A DNA stretch of 6,321 nucleotides from JAWLBR01 sp041687495 (lineage in GTDB: Bacteria; Bacillota; Limnochordia; DTU087; JAAYGB01), in contig JAWLBR010000128.1 in NCBI GenBank assembly GCA_041687495.1, positions 1 through 6,321 on the forward strand, read 5' to 3'. Positions 1 through 5,267 of the stretch are shown here, piece after piece (position 1 is the first letter of the stretch; every line of letters begins with the position of its first letter). The notes under the pieces are model-generated. The model was not told the DNA's origin. It ran no database searches and was given only the letters and a program-made list of their open reading frames with translations. The position numbers and the translations under genes were made by a program.

Positions 1-320
1 TTGATCGCAGAGAATGGAACCTGAGAAGCTTGGTCCTGCAGCCGGCTCAGCTCCTCCGTGATGCTGGGAGAAAACAGGTCCCCCCTGACGCTGATCATCT
101 GTCCCAGCTTGACAAACGTGGAGCCAAGCTCTTCCAGCACCTGACGGAGCCGAACTGCTGGTGGCCGGGGCGGATTTCTCCGCCGGGCTAGGAGCCGCTT
201 GGGCAGGGGCAACACTTGGAGCAGTTCAGCCTGCTCCAGGGCATACCCAAAGCCATGGCGCAGAAGCGACTCAACCACCTGTCGATATCGGCGCCAATGC
301 ATATATCTTCTGGTGATCAC
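1..320 (-). CDS. UbiB/ABC1 (AarF) family atypical kinase, N-terminal part; 3' end beyond window
   Basis: This frame has no stop from a GTG at 320 down to the left edge, giving about 106 residues. The segment ending STFVKLGQMISVRGDLFSP carries the KxGQ motif and flanking residues typical of the ABC1/ADCK/UbiB atypical kinase family. The following TEELSRLQD stretch is also characteristic. The basic, Tyr- and Arg-rich N-terminus (RRY, WRRYRQVV, LLRHGFGY) resembles other bacterial AarF proteins. Family members have about 500 or more residues, so the ATP-binding and catalytic motifs lie outside the window. In Proteobacteria UbiB supports ubiquinone synthesis; in Gram-positive bacteria, which generally lack ubiquinone, the role is unclear. 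An in-frame TGA lies three codons before the GTG. An ATG at 302, preceded by AGAAG, is the alternative start. It follows the DUF456 gene by 32 bases and is probably cotranscribed with it. Confidence 0.9.
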   Translation of the reverse strand, partial: MITRRYMHWRRYRQVVESLLRHGFGYALEQAELLQVLPLPKRLLARRRNPPRPPAVRLRQVLEELGSTFVKLGQMISVRGDLFSPSITEELSRLQDQASQVPFSAI

Positions 321-352
321 AACGGCTCACCCACCCACAACAACCATATCCT

Positions 353-838
353 CTAAAGCAGAACTGCCCGAATCAGGACAAACAGAACCCAACTGCTCAG
401 GAAGAACTCCAACAGGACGCCCAACCCCATACTGACAACAACCGCCACGGCCGAACGCAAACCTCGCCCGGGGCCCAAACCTGACAACAGTGCCTTGCCA
501 AGCACCACTATCACCGGGCCGATGAGAAACCCCAGCGGTCCCAAGAAACTCAAACCCAAGACAGAGCCCAGGAAAATCGCCAGTGCTGGAACCTCAACTT
601 GACCAAACCGACGAGCCAGACCAGCACCAAGGTAGTATCCCGCTACATAGTTGGCTATAGTCAAGGCTGCAGCCACCACCACCGTGTACCCGCTTACTTT
701 GGTAAACCCAGTCACATACCCGTACCCGACTAATGCAGCTAATGACAGAGTCAAGCCTGGTAGGGCGGGAACGATGGAACCAATCCATCCGATCACCGCC
801 ATAGCCACAAACGCTACTTCCCACACTGAGAAATCCAT
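353..838 (-). CDS. DUF456 family small integral membrane protein
   Basis: This 161-residue protein is almost entirely hydrophobic. Likely membrane segments lie at about residues 7-23, 29-44, 51-70, 84-115 (probably a hairpin) and 128-157. The SIVPALPG motif after the first segment (21-28), the GAGLARRFG stretch (71-79) and the glycine/proline-rich LGPLGFLIGP segment (99-108) match the DUF456 family, and the length is typical. The molecular function of DUF456 is not known, so none is assigned. The ATG lies five bases after the stop of the phasin-like gene. It has no good Shine-Dalgarno at normal distance (a GGAG sits about 17 bases upstream), which suggests translational coupling. A UbiB-family kinase gene follows. 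Family assignment is from memory of the motif pattern. Confidence 0.85.
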   Translation of the reverse strand: MDFSVWEVAFVAMAVIGWIGSIVPALPGLTLSLAALVGYGYVTGFTKVSGYTVVVAAALTIANYVAGYYLGAGLARRFGQVEVPALAIFLGSVLGLSFLGPLGFLIGPVIVVLGKALLSGLGPGRGLRSAVAVVVSMGLGVLLEFFLSSWVLFVLIRAVLL

Positions 839-843
839 ATAGA

Positions 844-1158
844 TTACTGGTCAGGCTCCAAGCGACGCAACCGTCTCTCCAAGTCGTCTATTTTCTCAAC
901 CAATGTCTTGAGGTCATCTTTTGTCGCGATACCGGCCCCAGTCATGGCCTTGCCCACTTCTCCTTTTACTCGTCGACGGAGATCGTCCATTTCTGTCTCG
1001 GCCCGCCGCATCAGACCATCGACCAGTTCCTTCCCCTCCTCACTGCTAACAGTTCCCTGCTGCACCAAGTCCTGAACCAGCCGTTCTGCCCGCTCTCGGG
1101 TCAAGCACACAAGCCCGATCCCGCTGAAAGCCAGTTTGCGCATGGAATCCAACAGCAT
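844..1158 (-). CDS. phasin-like protein (PHA synthesis regulator phasin family)
   Basis: This predicted 104-residue, highly charged, mostly helical protein begins MLLDSMRKLAFSGIG. A short hydrophobic N-terminal helix (about 7-19) is followed by TRERAERLVQDLVQQG (20-35), then SSEEGKELVDGLMRRAE (38-54). It ends in an ATKDDLKTLVEKIDDLERRLRRLE segment (79-101, heptad-like leucines) that should form a coiled coil. This layout matches the family called polyhydroxyalkanoate synthesis regulator phasin (COG3937 type). No PHA synthase gene is visible, so a role in PHA granules is not supported here. The frame is open up to an ATG at 1269, but that codon lies inside the secF terminator hairpin. I therefore chose ATG 1158, preceded by AGGAGG 12 bases upstream; ATG 1143 is another option. 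It is the first gene of the left-hand operon. Confidence 0.8.
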   Translation of the reverse strand: MLLDSMRKLAFSGIGLVCLTRERAERLVQDLVQQGTVSSEEGKELVDGLMRRAETEMDDLRRRVKGEVGKAMTGAGIATKDDLKTLVEKIDDLERRLRRLEPDQ

Positions 1159-1170
1159 TCGCCAGTACAC

Positions 1171-1176
1171 CCTCCT
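1171..1176 (-). promoter_or_regulatory. ribosome binding site of the phasin-like gene
   Basis: A perfect AGGAGG reads on the minus strand, with 12 bases between it and the ATG at 1158. The spacing is long but usable. This site argues against both the upstream in-frame ATGs and the ATG at 1143, which would be 27 bases away. A GTG directly touching the site (1170) is in frame but too close. Confidence 0.65.
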
Positions 1177-1198
1177 CACGTCACCACAAATGTCCATG

Positions 1199-1227
1199 AT
1201 TATCTTGCCCCGCGAAGGGAAGGTATA
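1199..1227 (-). promoter_or_regulatory. candidate sigma-A promoter for the phasin-like/DUF456/ubiB operon
   Basis: A -10-like GATAAT lies at 1204-1199. It is 17 bases downstream of a weak -35-like TATACC at 1227-1222. It starts just after the T-rich tail of the secF terminator, where a new transcription unit would need a promoter. Transcription would begin near 1192, giving a leader of about 34 bases. The -35 match is poor (3 of 6), so the call rests largely on position. Confidence 0.35.
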
Positions 1228-1229
1228 CC

Positions 1230-1280
1230 AAGAAAGAAAACAAGCCCGAACCCGTGGCAGAAATACCATGAGTTCAGGCT
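1230..1280 (-). terminator. intrinsic terminator downstream of secF
   Basis: On the minus strand AGCCTGAACTCATGG (1280-1266) pairs with CCACGGGTTCGGGCT (1257-1243) across an 8-base loop. The 15-position stem contains two G-U pairs and one A-C mismatch. It is followed at once by the T-rich tail TGTTTTCTTTCT (1242-1231). The stop codon of secF lies about 25 bases upstream. Stem, loop and tail together are a classic rho-independent terminator, so secD-secF and the genes to the left form separate units. Confidence 0.88.
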
Positions 1281-1304
1281 ATGCAATTCAACAAGAAGAT
1301 AACA

Positions 1305-2207
1305 CTAAGCCCTAGCAGCTGCCTTTTGCCGCTGGTCATCCCGCTCCTTCCACCACACCCAGACTGGGCTGGCAAAGAAAATGGATGAGTACGTACCCAC
1401 AGCTACGCCAAACAGGAGTGCCAACACAAAGTCCTTGATGGACTCTCCACCGAACAGAAACAAGGCGATAATGACCACCAAGGTGGTCAGGCTGGTGTTG
1501 ATCGAGCGGGCCAAGCTTTGGTTAATGCTCTTGTTGGCAACTTCCGCCCAAGACTCCCGCTTCCGATAGCGAAGATTCTCCCGAATTCGGTCGAAAATAA
1601 CAATAGTATCGTTGATTGAATAACCAACCACTGTCAGCAAAGCCGCCACAAAAGGACTGTTAATCTCCCGTCCAATAATGGCAAACAAGCCCATTACCAC
1701 CAAGACATCGTGGATAACCGCCAGGATTGCGGCAACTCCAAAACGATATTCGAACCGAATTGACACATAGACCAAAATCCCCAGCCAACCGATGACAATG
1801 GCCAACATGGCATTGCGAATTAGTTCGGCACCGATTACCGGGCCAACTACTTCAGTTCGCCTGGCATCAACTTGGCCAAAGGCGCTCTCTAGAGCGCTAT
1901 CAACCTGCTGTATCTCGTCGTTGGTCAGCGTCTTCGTGCGAATAATGGCGTCAGTCTTGTCGCCCAGAAGCTGAACCACACTACCTCCAAGACCGAGGTC
2001 AGCCAGCTCTGAGTCAGCCAACACGGACTTGATCTGCTGGGCCGTAACCTCCCGTTCAAAGCCACGCTCCAGAATACTGCCGCCAGTAAAGTCGATGCCT
2101 AAGTTGAAGCCGCGAAACAGCATAAAGAGGATACCGACAACTATGATCACGGCCGATAGAGTAAACCACTTCTTCCGATGACCGATGAAATCGTACTCTC
2201 TCATCAT
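1305..2207 (-). CDS. secF: protein translocase subunit SecF
   Basis: SecF pairs with SecD in the membrane. The complex uses the proton gradient to help pull secreted proteins through SecYEG after the SecA-driven step. The 300-residue length is normal. The first membrane segment (about 15-31) precedes the conserved FNLGIDFTGGS (34-44). An extracytoplasmic domain follows (about 45-130), then five more segments (about 132-150, 156-178, 184-206, 237-253, 258-284). The fourth carries the family signature GYSINDTIVIFDRIREN (195-211). The RSINTSLTTL stretch (234-243) is also typical, and the basic tail is cytoplasmic. The start ATG overlaps the secD stop by one base (TAATG). The nearest G-rich site (AGGGGG) is 11 bases upstream, so coupled translation is likely. 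A second ATG follows immediately at 2204. Confidence 0.97.
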   Translation of the reverse strand: MMREYDFIGHRKKWFTLSAVIIVVGILFMLFRGFNLGIDFTGGSILERGFEREVTAQQIKSVLADSELADLGLGGSVVQLLGDKTDAIIRTKTLTNDEIQQVDSALESAFGQVDARRTEVVGPVIGAELIRNAMLAIVIGWLGILVYVSIRFEYRFGVAAILAVIHDVLVVMGLFAIIGREINSPFVAALLTVVGYSINDTIVIFDRIRENLRYRKRESWAEVANKSINQSLARSINTSLTTLVVIIALFLFGGESIKDFVLALLFGVAVGTYSSIFFASPVWVWWKERDDQRQKAAARA

Positions 2208-3418
2208 TACTTCGCCAACCCCCTCACACCAAAGTATTTACCAAACTTCTCTGGATTGGCGTCGACTATCACGGTTAGCAGCACCCTAGTGACCACAATC
2301 GCTGTGAACATGCTGGCCAAAATACCCAGCGTTAAGGTTACGGCGAATCCACGAATAGAGCTTGTCCCATAGTAGAACAGCACCAGAGCCGTGATCAAAG
2401 TAGTTACGTTGGCGTCCAGAATCGCGGTAAAAGCACGGCCAAAACCTGCATCAATGGCTGCCCGCAGCCGCTTACCGTTGGACAGTTCCTCTTTGATCCG
2501 CTCAAAGATAATCACGTTGGCGTCAACAGCCATTCCAACGGTCAGAATAAATCCTGCAATTCCCGGAAGCGTCAGTGTCGCCTTCAAAGCGGCCATGGCC
2601 GCCAACACGATACCAACGTACACCACCAAAGCAATATTGGCGATGAGACCAGGTAGCTTGTAGTAGAACAGCATGTACAGAGCCACCAAGATCATTCCAA
2701 GAACTCCAGCCTTGACACTGCGGTCAACCGACTCCCGGCCCAGGGTTGGACCTACGTTACGGATCTCCATAACTTCCATCGGCACCGGCAGTGAACCAGC
2801 CTTGAGCAAAACTGCCAGGTTCTTAGCCTCTTCTACGCTAAACTGGCCAGTAATCTGACCCTTACCACCCAAGATTGGCTCCCGCACTTGCGGGTTTACC
2901 AAAACCTCTCCGTCCAAAACGTGGGGGATCTGCTGTCCTTGAAAAGTCGTAGTCAAAGCCGCAAATTTCTTGGCTCCGGCGTCACTAAACTCAATAGCTA
3001 CTGATGGGCGACCCAATTGATCTCTGGACAGTACAGCGTCCTTCAGATCGGCACCGGTAAGTACAGTCTTGCCGGTCGGATCTTTGATCTCAAGCTGAGC
3101 TGTCTTGCCGATAACATCGATGGCTTGCTGTTGATCAGAAATACCCGGCAGCTCCACAATAATCCGACGGCTGCCCTGCCTTTGCACAATGGGTTCGGCT
3201 ACACCCAAACCGTTAACCCTGCGATCAATAACTGCCAAAGCTCGATTCATCACGTCTTCGGTCAGCCTTTCACCCTCATCGGGCTGTGCCTCCATAACTA
3301 CGTGGACACCGCCCTGAAGATCCAGACCGAGATTGATCGGCATCTGAGTCAAAATGACCGCAGCGATGACAGCCACTGCAACGATGCTGCCGAGCCTTAT
3401 GCCGCTTCCTCGTCGCAT
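2207..3418 (-). CDS. secD: protein translocase subunit SecD
   Basis: SecD is the partner of SecF in proton-driven late steps of Sec export. With the start chosen here the protein has 403 residues, the short form typical of Gram-positive bacteria (Escherichia coli SecD has about 615). The N-terminal membrane segment (about 9-27) leads to the conserved LGLDLQGG (30-37). The extracytoplasmic domain contains AVIDRRVNGLGVAEP (62-76) and GSLPVP (208-213). Five more segments follow at about 237-255, 257-277, 282-305, 333-351 and 356-385. The fourth bears GMAVDANVIIFERIKEE (295-311), with the conserved membrane Asp299. The frame opens at an ATG at 3463, but that position coincides with the predicted transcription start and adds 15 atypical residues. 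The ATG at 3418 has GGAG six bases upstream and gives a normal N-terminus (MRRGSGIRLGS). Confidence 0.97.
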   Translation of the reverse strand: MRRGSGIRLGSIVAVAVIAAVILTQMPINLGLDLQGGVHVVMEAQPDEGERLTEDVMNRALAVIDRRVNGLGVAEPIVQRQGSRRIIVELPGISDQQQAIDVIGKTAQLEIKDPTGKTVLTGADLKDAVLSRDQLGRPSVAIEFSDAGAKKFAALTTTFQGQQIPHVLDGEVLVNPQVREPILGGKGQITGQFSVEEAKNLAVLLKAGSLPVPMEVMEIRNVGPTLGRESVDRSVKAGVLGMILVALYMLFYYKLPGLIANIALVVYVGIVLAAMAALKATLTLPGIAGFILTVGMAVDANVIIFERIKEELSNGKRLRAAIDAGFGRAFTAILDANVTTLITALVLFYYGTSSIRGFAVTLTLGILASMFTAIVVTRVLLTVIVDANPEKFGKYFGVRGLAK

Positions 3419-3424
3419 TCCCGT

Positions 3425-3430
3425 CTCCCC
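3425..3430 (-). promoter_or_regulatory. ribosome binding site fixing the secD start
   Basis: GGGGAG reads on the minus strand, six bases (ACGGGA) before the ATG at 3418. It decides between this start and the in-frame ATG at 3463, which has no such site and sits at the predicted transcription start. Confidence 0.75.
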
Positions 3431-3437
3431 CCAACAT

Positions 3438-3457
3438 TTGTAAAAAATATTTAACAA
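3438..3457 (-). repeat. imperfect AT-rich palindrome in the secD leader
   Basis: TTGTTAAATATTTTTTACAA (minus strand) pairs with itself at 8 of 10 symmetric positions. It lies just downstream of the predicted transcription start and upstream of the secD ribosome binding site. It could be a protein-binding operator or simply AT-rich leader. No known operator consensus is recognised. Confidence 0.35.
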
Positions 3458-3469
3458 AAGCACGAAATA

Positions 3470-3499
3470 ATTCTAGCACGGTGCGCTATCCCGTGTCAA
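3470..3499 (-). promoter_or_regulatory. strong sigma-A promoter for secD-secF
   Basis: A perfect -35 TTGACA (3499-3494) is separated by 18 bases from TAGAAT (3475-3470), a 5-of-6 match to the -10 consensus. A TG one base ahead of the -10 makes it an extended -10 element (TGCTAGAAT). Transcription should begin near 3463, leaving a leader of about 45 bases before the secD ATG at 3418. It lies downstream of the secG terminator, as expected for an independent unit. Confidence 0.88.
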
Positions 3500-3570
3500 C
3501 GAAACTCAGCATCCCATCCCGATACCGGTGCCGGACCCCTTGCACCATCAGGCTGTAGAAACCGGAGCTA

Positions 3571-3601
3571 CAGACAAAGGCCGGCTCTTGCCGAGCCGGC
3601 C
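3571..3601 (-). terminator. probable intrinsic terminator downstream of secG
   Basis: On the minus strand GGCCGGCTC (3601-3593) and GAGCCGGCC (3587-3579) form a perfect 9-base-pair, very GC-rich stem with a GGCAA loop. The stem begins 12 bases after the secG stop. The tail TTTGTCTG is only moderately T-rich, so termination may be partial. The plus-strand reading is followed by ATCATTTACC, not a T-run, which fits minus-strand use. Confidence 0.75.
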
Positions 3602-3613
3602 ATCATTTACCGC

Positions 3614-3832
3614 TTATATCATAACTAAGGCAACGGTAAGAACAAGAAACAGGATCGCCAGCGTTGTAGTCGCTTTTTCCAACGTAGCTTCTAGGCGAGT
3701 GGGCTTATCAAAAAACATCTGCGCTCCACCACCTATTGATCCCAGTCCTTCTCCTTTACTCTTCTGCAGCAGCACCACAGCGATCAAGGCCAGTGAGACC
3801 AAAAACTGCAGAACCATAACCACCGTCTCCAT
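3614..3832 (-). CDS. secG: preprotein translocase subunit SecG
   Basis: SecG is the small non-essential subunit of the SecYEG channel and eases SecA-driven export. With the start chosen here the protein has 72 residues, a normal length. It has two membrane segments (about 4-22 and 53-71) flanking a cytoplasmic loop. The loop holds the family's hallmark residues: VVLLQKSKGEGLGSIGGGAQ (19-38), then MFFDKP and a Thr/Ala-rich LEKATTTLAILF entry into the second segment. The frame is open to an ATG at 3853, which would add seven residues (MRRGGVS) and overlap the ribosome binding site. The ATG at 3832 has AGGGGG seven bases upstream. The gene lies 80 bases after eno, an arrangement seen in other Firmicutes, and is followed by a terminator. 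The start codon sits within a perfect palindrome. Confidence 0.95.
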   Translation of the reverse strand: METVVMVLQFLVSLALIAVVLLQKSKGEGLGSIGGGAQMFFDKPTRLEATLEKATTTLAILFLVLTVALVMI

Positions 3833-3838
3833 GGAGAC
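3825..3838. repeat. perfect 14-base palindrome spanning the secG start codon
   Basis: GTCTCCATGGAGAC is identical to its own reverse complement, with the secG ATG near its centre. In mRNA it could fold as a five-base-pair stem (GUCUC/GAGAC) with a CAUG loop, immediately after the ribosome binding site. Whether it affects translation is unknown. Confidence 0.6.
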
Positions 3839-3839
3839 A

Positions 3840-3848
3840 CCCCCTCTC
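3840..3848 (-). promoter_or_regulatory. ribosome binding site fixing the secG start
   Basis: GGAGAGGGGG reads on the minus strand, ending seven bases before the ATG at 3832. It supports that start over the in-frame ATG at 3853, which lies upstream of this site. Confidence 0.65.
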
Positions 3849-3882
3849 CGCATTGGGGCCGTTCTAATCCGCTTGTGCCCCT

Positions 3883-3912
3883 ATTGTATCACGGATCGGG
3901 CAAGCCCCACAA
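3883..3912 (-). promoter_or_regulatory. candidate extended -10 promoter between eno and secG
   Basis: TGATACAAT contains a -10-like TACAAT (3888-3883, 5 of 6) with a TGn extension. A weak -35-like TTGTGG (3912-3907) lies 18 bases upstream, directly after the eno stop codon. Transcription would start near 3876, about 44 bases before the secG ATG. I see no convincing terminator between eno and secG, so secG may be transcribed both from here and by readthrough. Confidence 0.5.
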
Positions 3913-5196
3913 CTACTTCAGGTTATAAAAGGCAGCTCTGCCCAGATATTGTGACATTTCTTCTAGGCCATCCTCGATCCGAAGCAGTTGGTTGTACTTA
4001 GCTACACGGTCGGTTCGGGAAGGAGCACCGGTTTTGATCTGTCCAGCATTGGTGGCCACTGCGATGTCAGCAATGGTAGTGTCCTCCGTCTCGCCGGAAC
4101 GGTGTGAAATGACAGCGGTGTATCCAGCCCGCTTTGCCATCTCGATGGCATCCAGGGTTTCTGTCAAGGTACCAATCTGATTGACCTTGATTAGGATTGA
4201 GTTGGCAACTCCCAAGCCAATTCCTTTGTGCAGCCGCTCCGTGTTGGTGACAAACAGATCGTCGCCCACCAGCTGAACCTTGCCGCCTAACTCGTTGGTC
4301 AGAGCCTTCCAGCCATCCCACTCGTCTTCACTGAGAGCGTCCTCAATGGAAATGATGGGATACTTACTCAGCAAGCTGCTGTAGAACTCGATCATTTGGT
4401 CAGTGTCGCGAACAACACCTTCGCCGGCGAAGTTGTACTTACCGTTCTCAAACAGCTCAGTCGATGCCACGTCAAGAGCAATCGCGACTTGCTCGCCAGG
4501 CTTGTAACCGGCCTTTTGGACAGCCTCCAGGATTACCTCAATGGCCTGCTCGTTGGAAGACAGATTAGGAGCGAAACCGCCCTCATCACCCACAGCAGTG
4601 TTCAGACCCTTGGCATTGAGAACAGACTTGAGACTGTGGAATACCTCAGCACCCATCCGCAGCGCGGATGCAAAGCAGCATGCGCCCACCGGCATGATCA
4701 TGAACTCTTGGATGTCAACGTTGTTATCGGCGTGCTTACCACCGTTGAGGATATTCATCATAGGAACCGGCAGGGTCTTGGAGTTCACTCCACCCAGGTA
4801 TTGGTACAGCTGCAGGCCGCTAGCTTGCGCCGCTGCCTTTGCTACTGCCAAGGAAACGCCCAAAATCGCGTTGGCGCCAAGTTTACCCTTGTTGGGCGTA
4901 CCGTCGATCTCGATCATTGTCTTGTCGATCAGTACTTGATCGAGGGCATTCATTCCGATCAGCTCAGGAGCGAGAATGTCGTTGACATTGTCAACCGCCT
5001 TCAGCACACCCTTGCCCAGATAACGACCCTTGTCTCCATCCCGCAACTCAACAGCCTCAAAAGCACCGGTTGAAGCACCGGACGGAACAATAGCCCGGCC
5101 AAAAGAGCCATCAGACAGTACTACTTCCACCTCAACGGTAGGATTACCCCGAGAGTCTAGGACCTCACGACCGTATACGTTTTCAATTAAGGACAT
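3913..5196 (-). CDS. eno: enolase (phosphopyruvate hydratase)
   Basis: Enolase converts 2-phosphoglycerate to phosphoenolpyruvate in glycolysis and runs in reverse in gluconeogenesis; it acts in the cytoplasm. The full-length 427-residue protein carries the expected signatures. These include the mobile loop PSGASTGAFE (38-47), NGGKHADNN (151-159), GDEGGFAPN with catalytic Glu205, and the three magnesium ligands Asp242 (ALDVAS), Glu285 (SIEDAL) and Asp312 (GDDLFVTN). Also present are catalytic Lys337 (ILIKVNQIGT), SHRSGETED with substrate-binding His365, and Lys388 (QIKTGAPSR). A GTG at 5205 is in frame but overlaps the Shine-Dalgarno, so the ATG at 5196 is chosen; it gives the usual N-terminus MSLIENVYGREVLDSRG. 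One local oddity is ACCFASALRMG near residues 172-182, where two adjacent cysteines replace residues that are usually polar. It follows gpmI by 71 bases, placing successive glycolytic steps together. Confidence 0.98.
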   Translation of the reverse strand: MSLIENVYGREVLDSRGNPTVEVEVVLSDGSFGRAIVPSGASTGAFEAVELRDGDKGRYLGKGVLKAVDNVNDILAPELIGMNALDQVLIDKTMIEIDGTPNKGKLGANAILGVSLAVAKAAAQASGLQLYQYLGGVNSKTLPVPMMNILNGGKHADNNVDIQEFMIMPVGACCFASALRMGAEVFHSLKSVLNAKGLNTAVGDEGGFAPNLSSNEQAIEVILEAVQKAGYKPGEQVAIALDVASTELFENGKYNFAGEGVVRDTDQMIEFYSSLLSKYPIISIEDALSEDEWDGWKALTNELGGKVQLVGDDLFVTNTERLHKGIGLGVANSILIKVNQIGTLTETLDAIEMAKRAGYTAVISHRSGETEDTTIADIAVATNAGQIKTGAPSRTDRVAKYNQLLRIEDGLEEMSQYLGRAAFYNLK

Positions 5197-5202
5197 TATG
5201 TT

Positions 5203-5208
5203 CACCTC
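5203..5208 (-). promoter_or_regulatory. ribosome binding site of eno
   Basis: GAGGTG reads on the minus strand, with six bases (AACATA) before the ATG at 5196. The in-frame GTG at 5205 is part of this site and so cannot be the start. This sets the mature N-terminus. Confidence 0.8.
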
Positions 5209-5237
5209 GTTGTATGTTTAGGTTTTCGCAGTTTACA

Positions 5238-5255
5238 CCCGGAATATTTCCCGGG
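5238..5255 (-). other. short hairpin between gpmI and eno
   Basis: CCCGGGAAATATTCCGGG on the minus strand can fold into a stem of about seven base pairs (one G-U) with an AAUA loop, 12 bases after the gpmI stop. No T-run follows (TGTAAACTGCG), so it is not a standard terminator. It may be a processing or stability element, or have no role. Confidence 0.35.
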
Positions 5256-5267
5256 GAATGGAATTTT

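Noticed and set aside
199..435. Plus-strand 78-residue frame over the ubiB/DUF456 junction
   Set aside because: It has low-complexity Ser/Thr/Pro/Arg composition and overlaps two recognisable minus-strand genes; no support for expression.
3017..3454. 145-residue open frame on the plus strand opposite secD
   Set aside because: It is antisense to conserved SecD sequence, has composition without domain-like features, and ends at the secD promoter region; treated as a shadow frame.
3500..3575. Possible structured RNA between secG and secD
   Set aside because: There are small inverted repeats (CTGTAG/CTACAG at 3553-3573, GGTGC/GCACC at 3527-3546), but stems are only 5-6 base pairs. The region also lies downstream of the secG terminator and upstream of the secD promoter, so it would be transcribed only by readthrough. 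No riboswitch or T-box signature was recognised.
3900..3912. Terminator after eno
   Set aside because: The only inverted repeat is GGGC-TT-GCCC, too short with a two-base loop and no T-run.
4396..5073. 225-residue open frame on the plus strand opposite eno
   Set aside because: It is fully antisense to a well-supported enolase gene, has no recognisable domain and no clear ribosome binding site; codon bias of eno explains the long open frame.
5197..5267. Dedicated eno promoter in the gpmI-eno gap
   Set aside because: The best -10-like TAAACT has only a 3-of-6 -35 partner (TTCCCC) at 17 bases; not strong enough to list. Cotranscription with gpmI is simpler.
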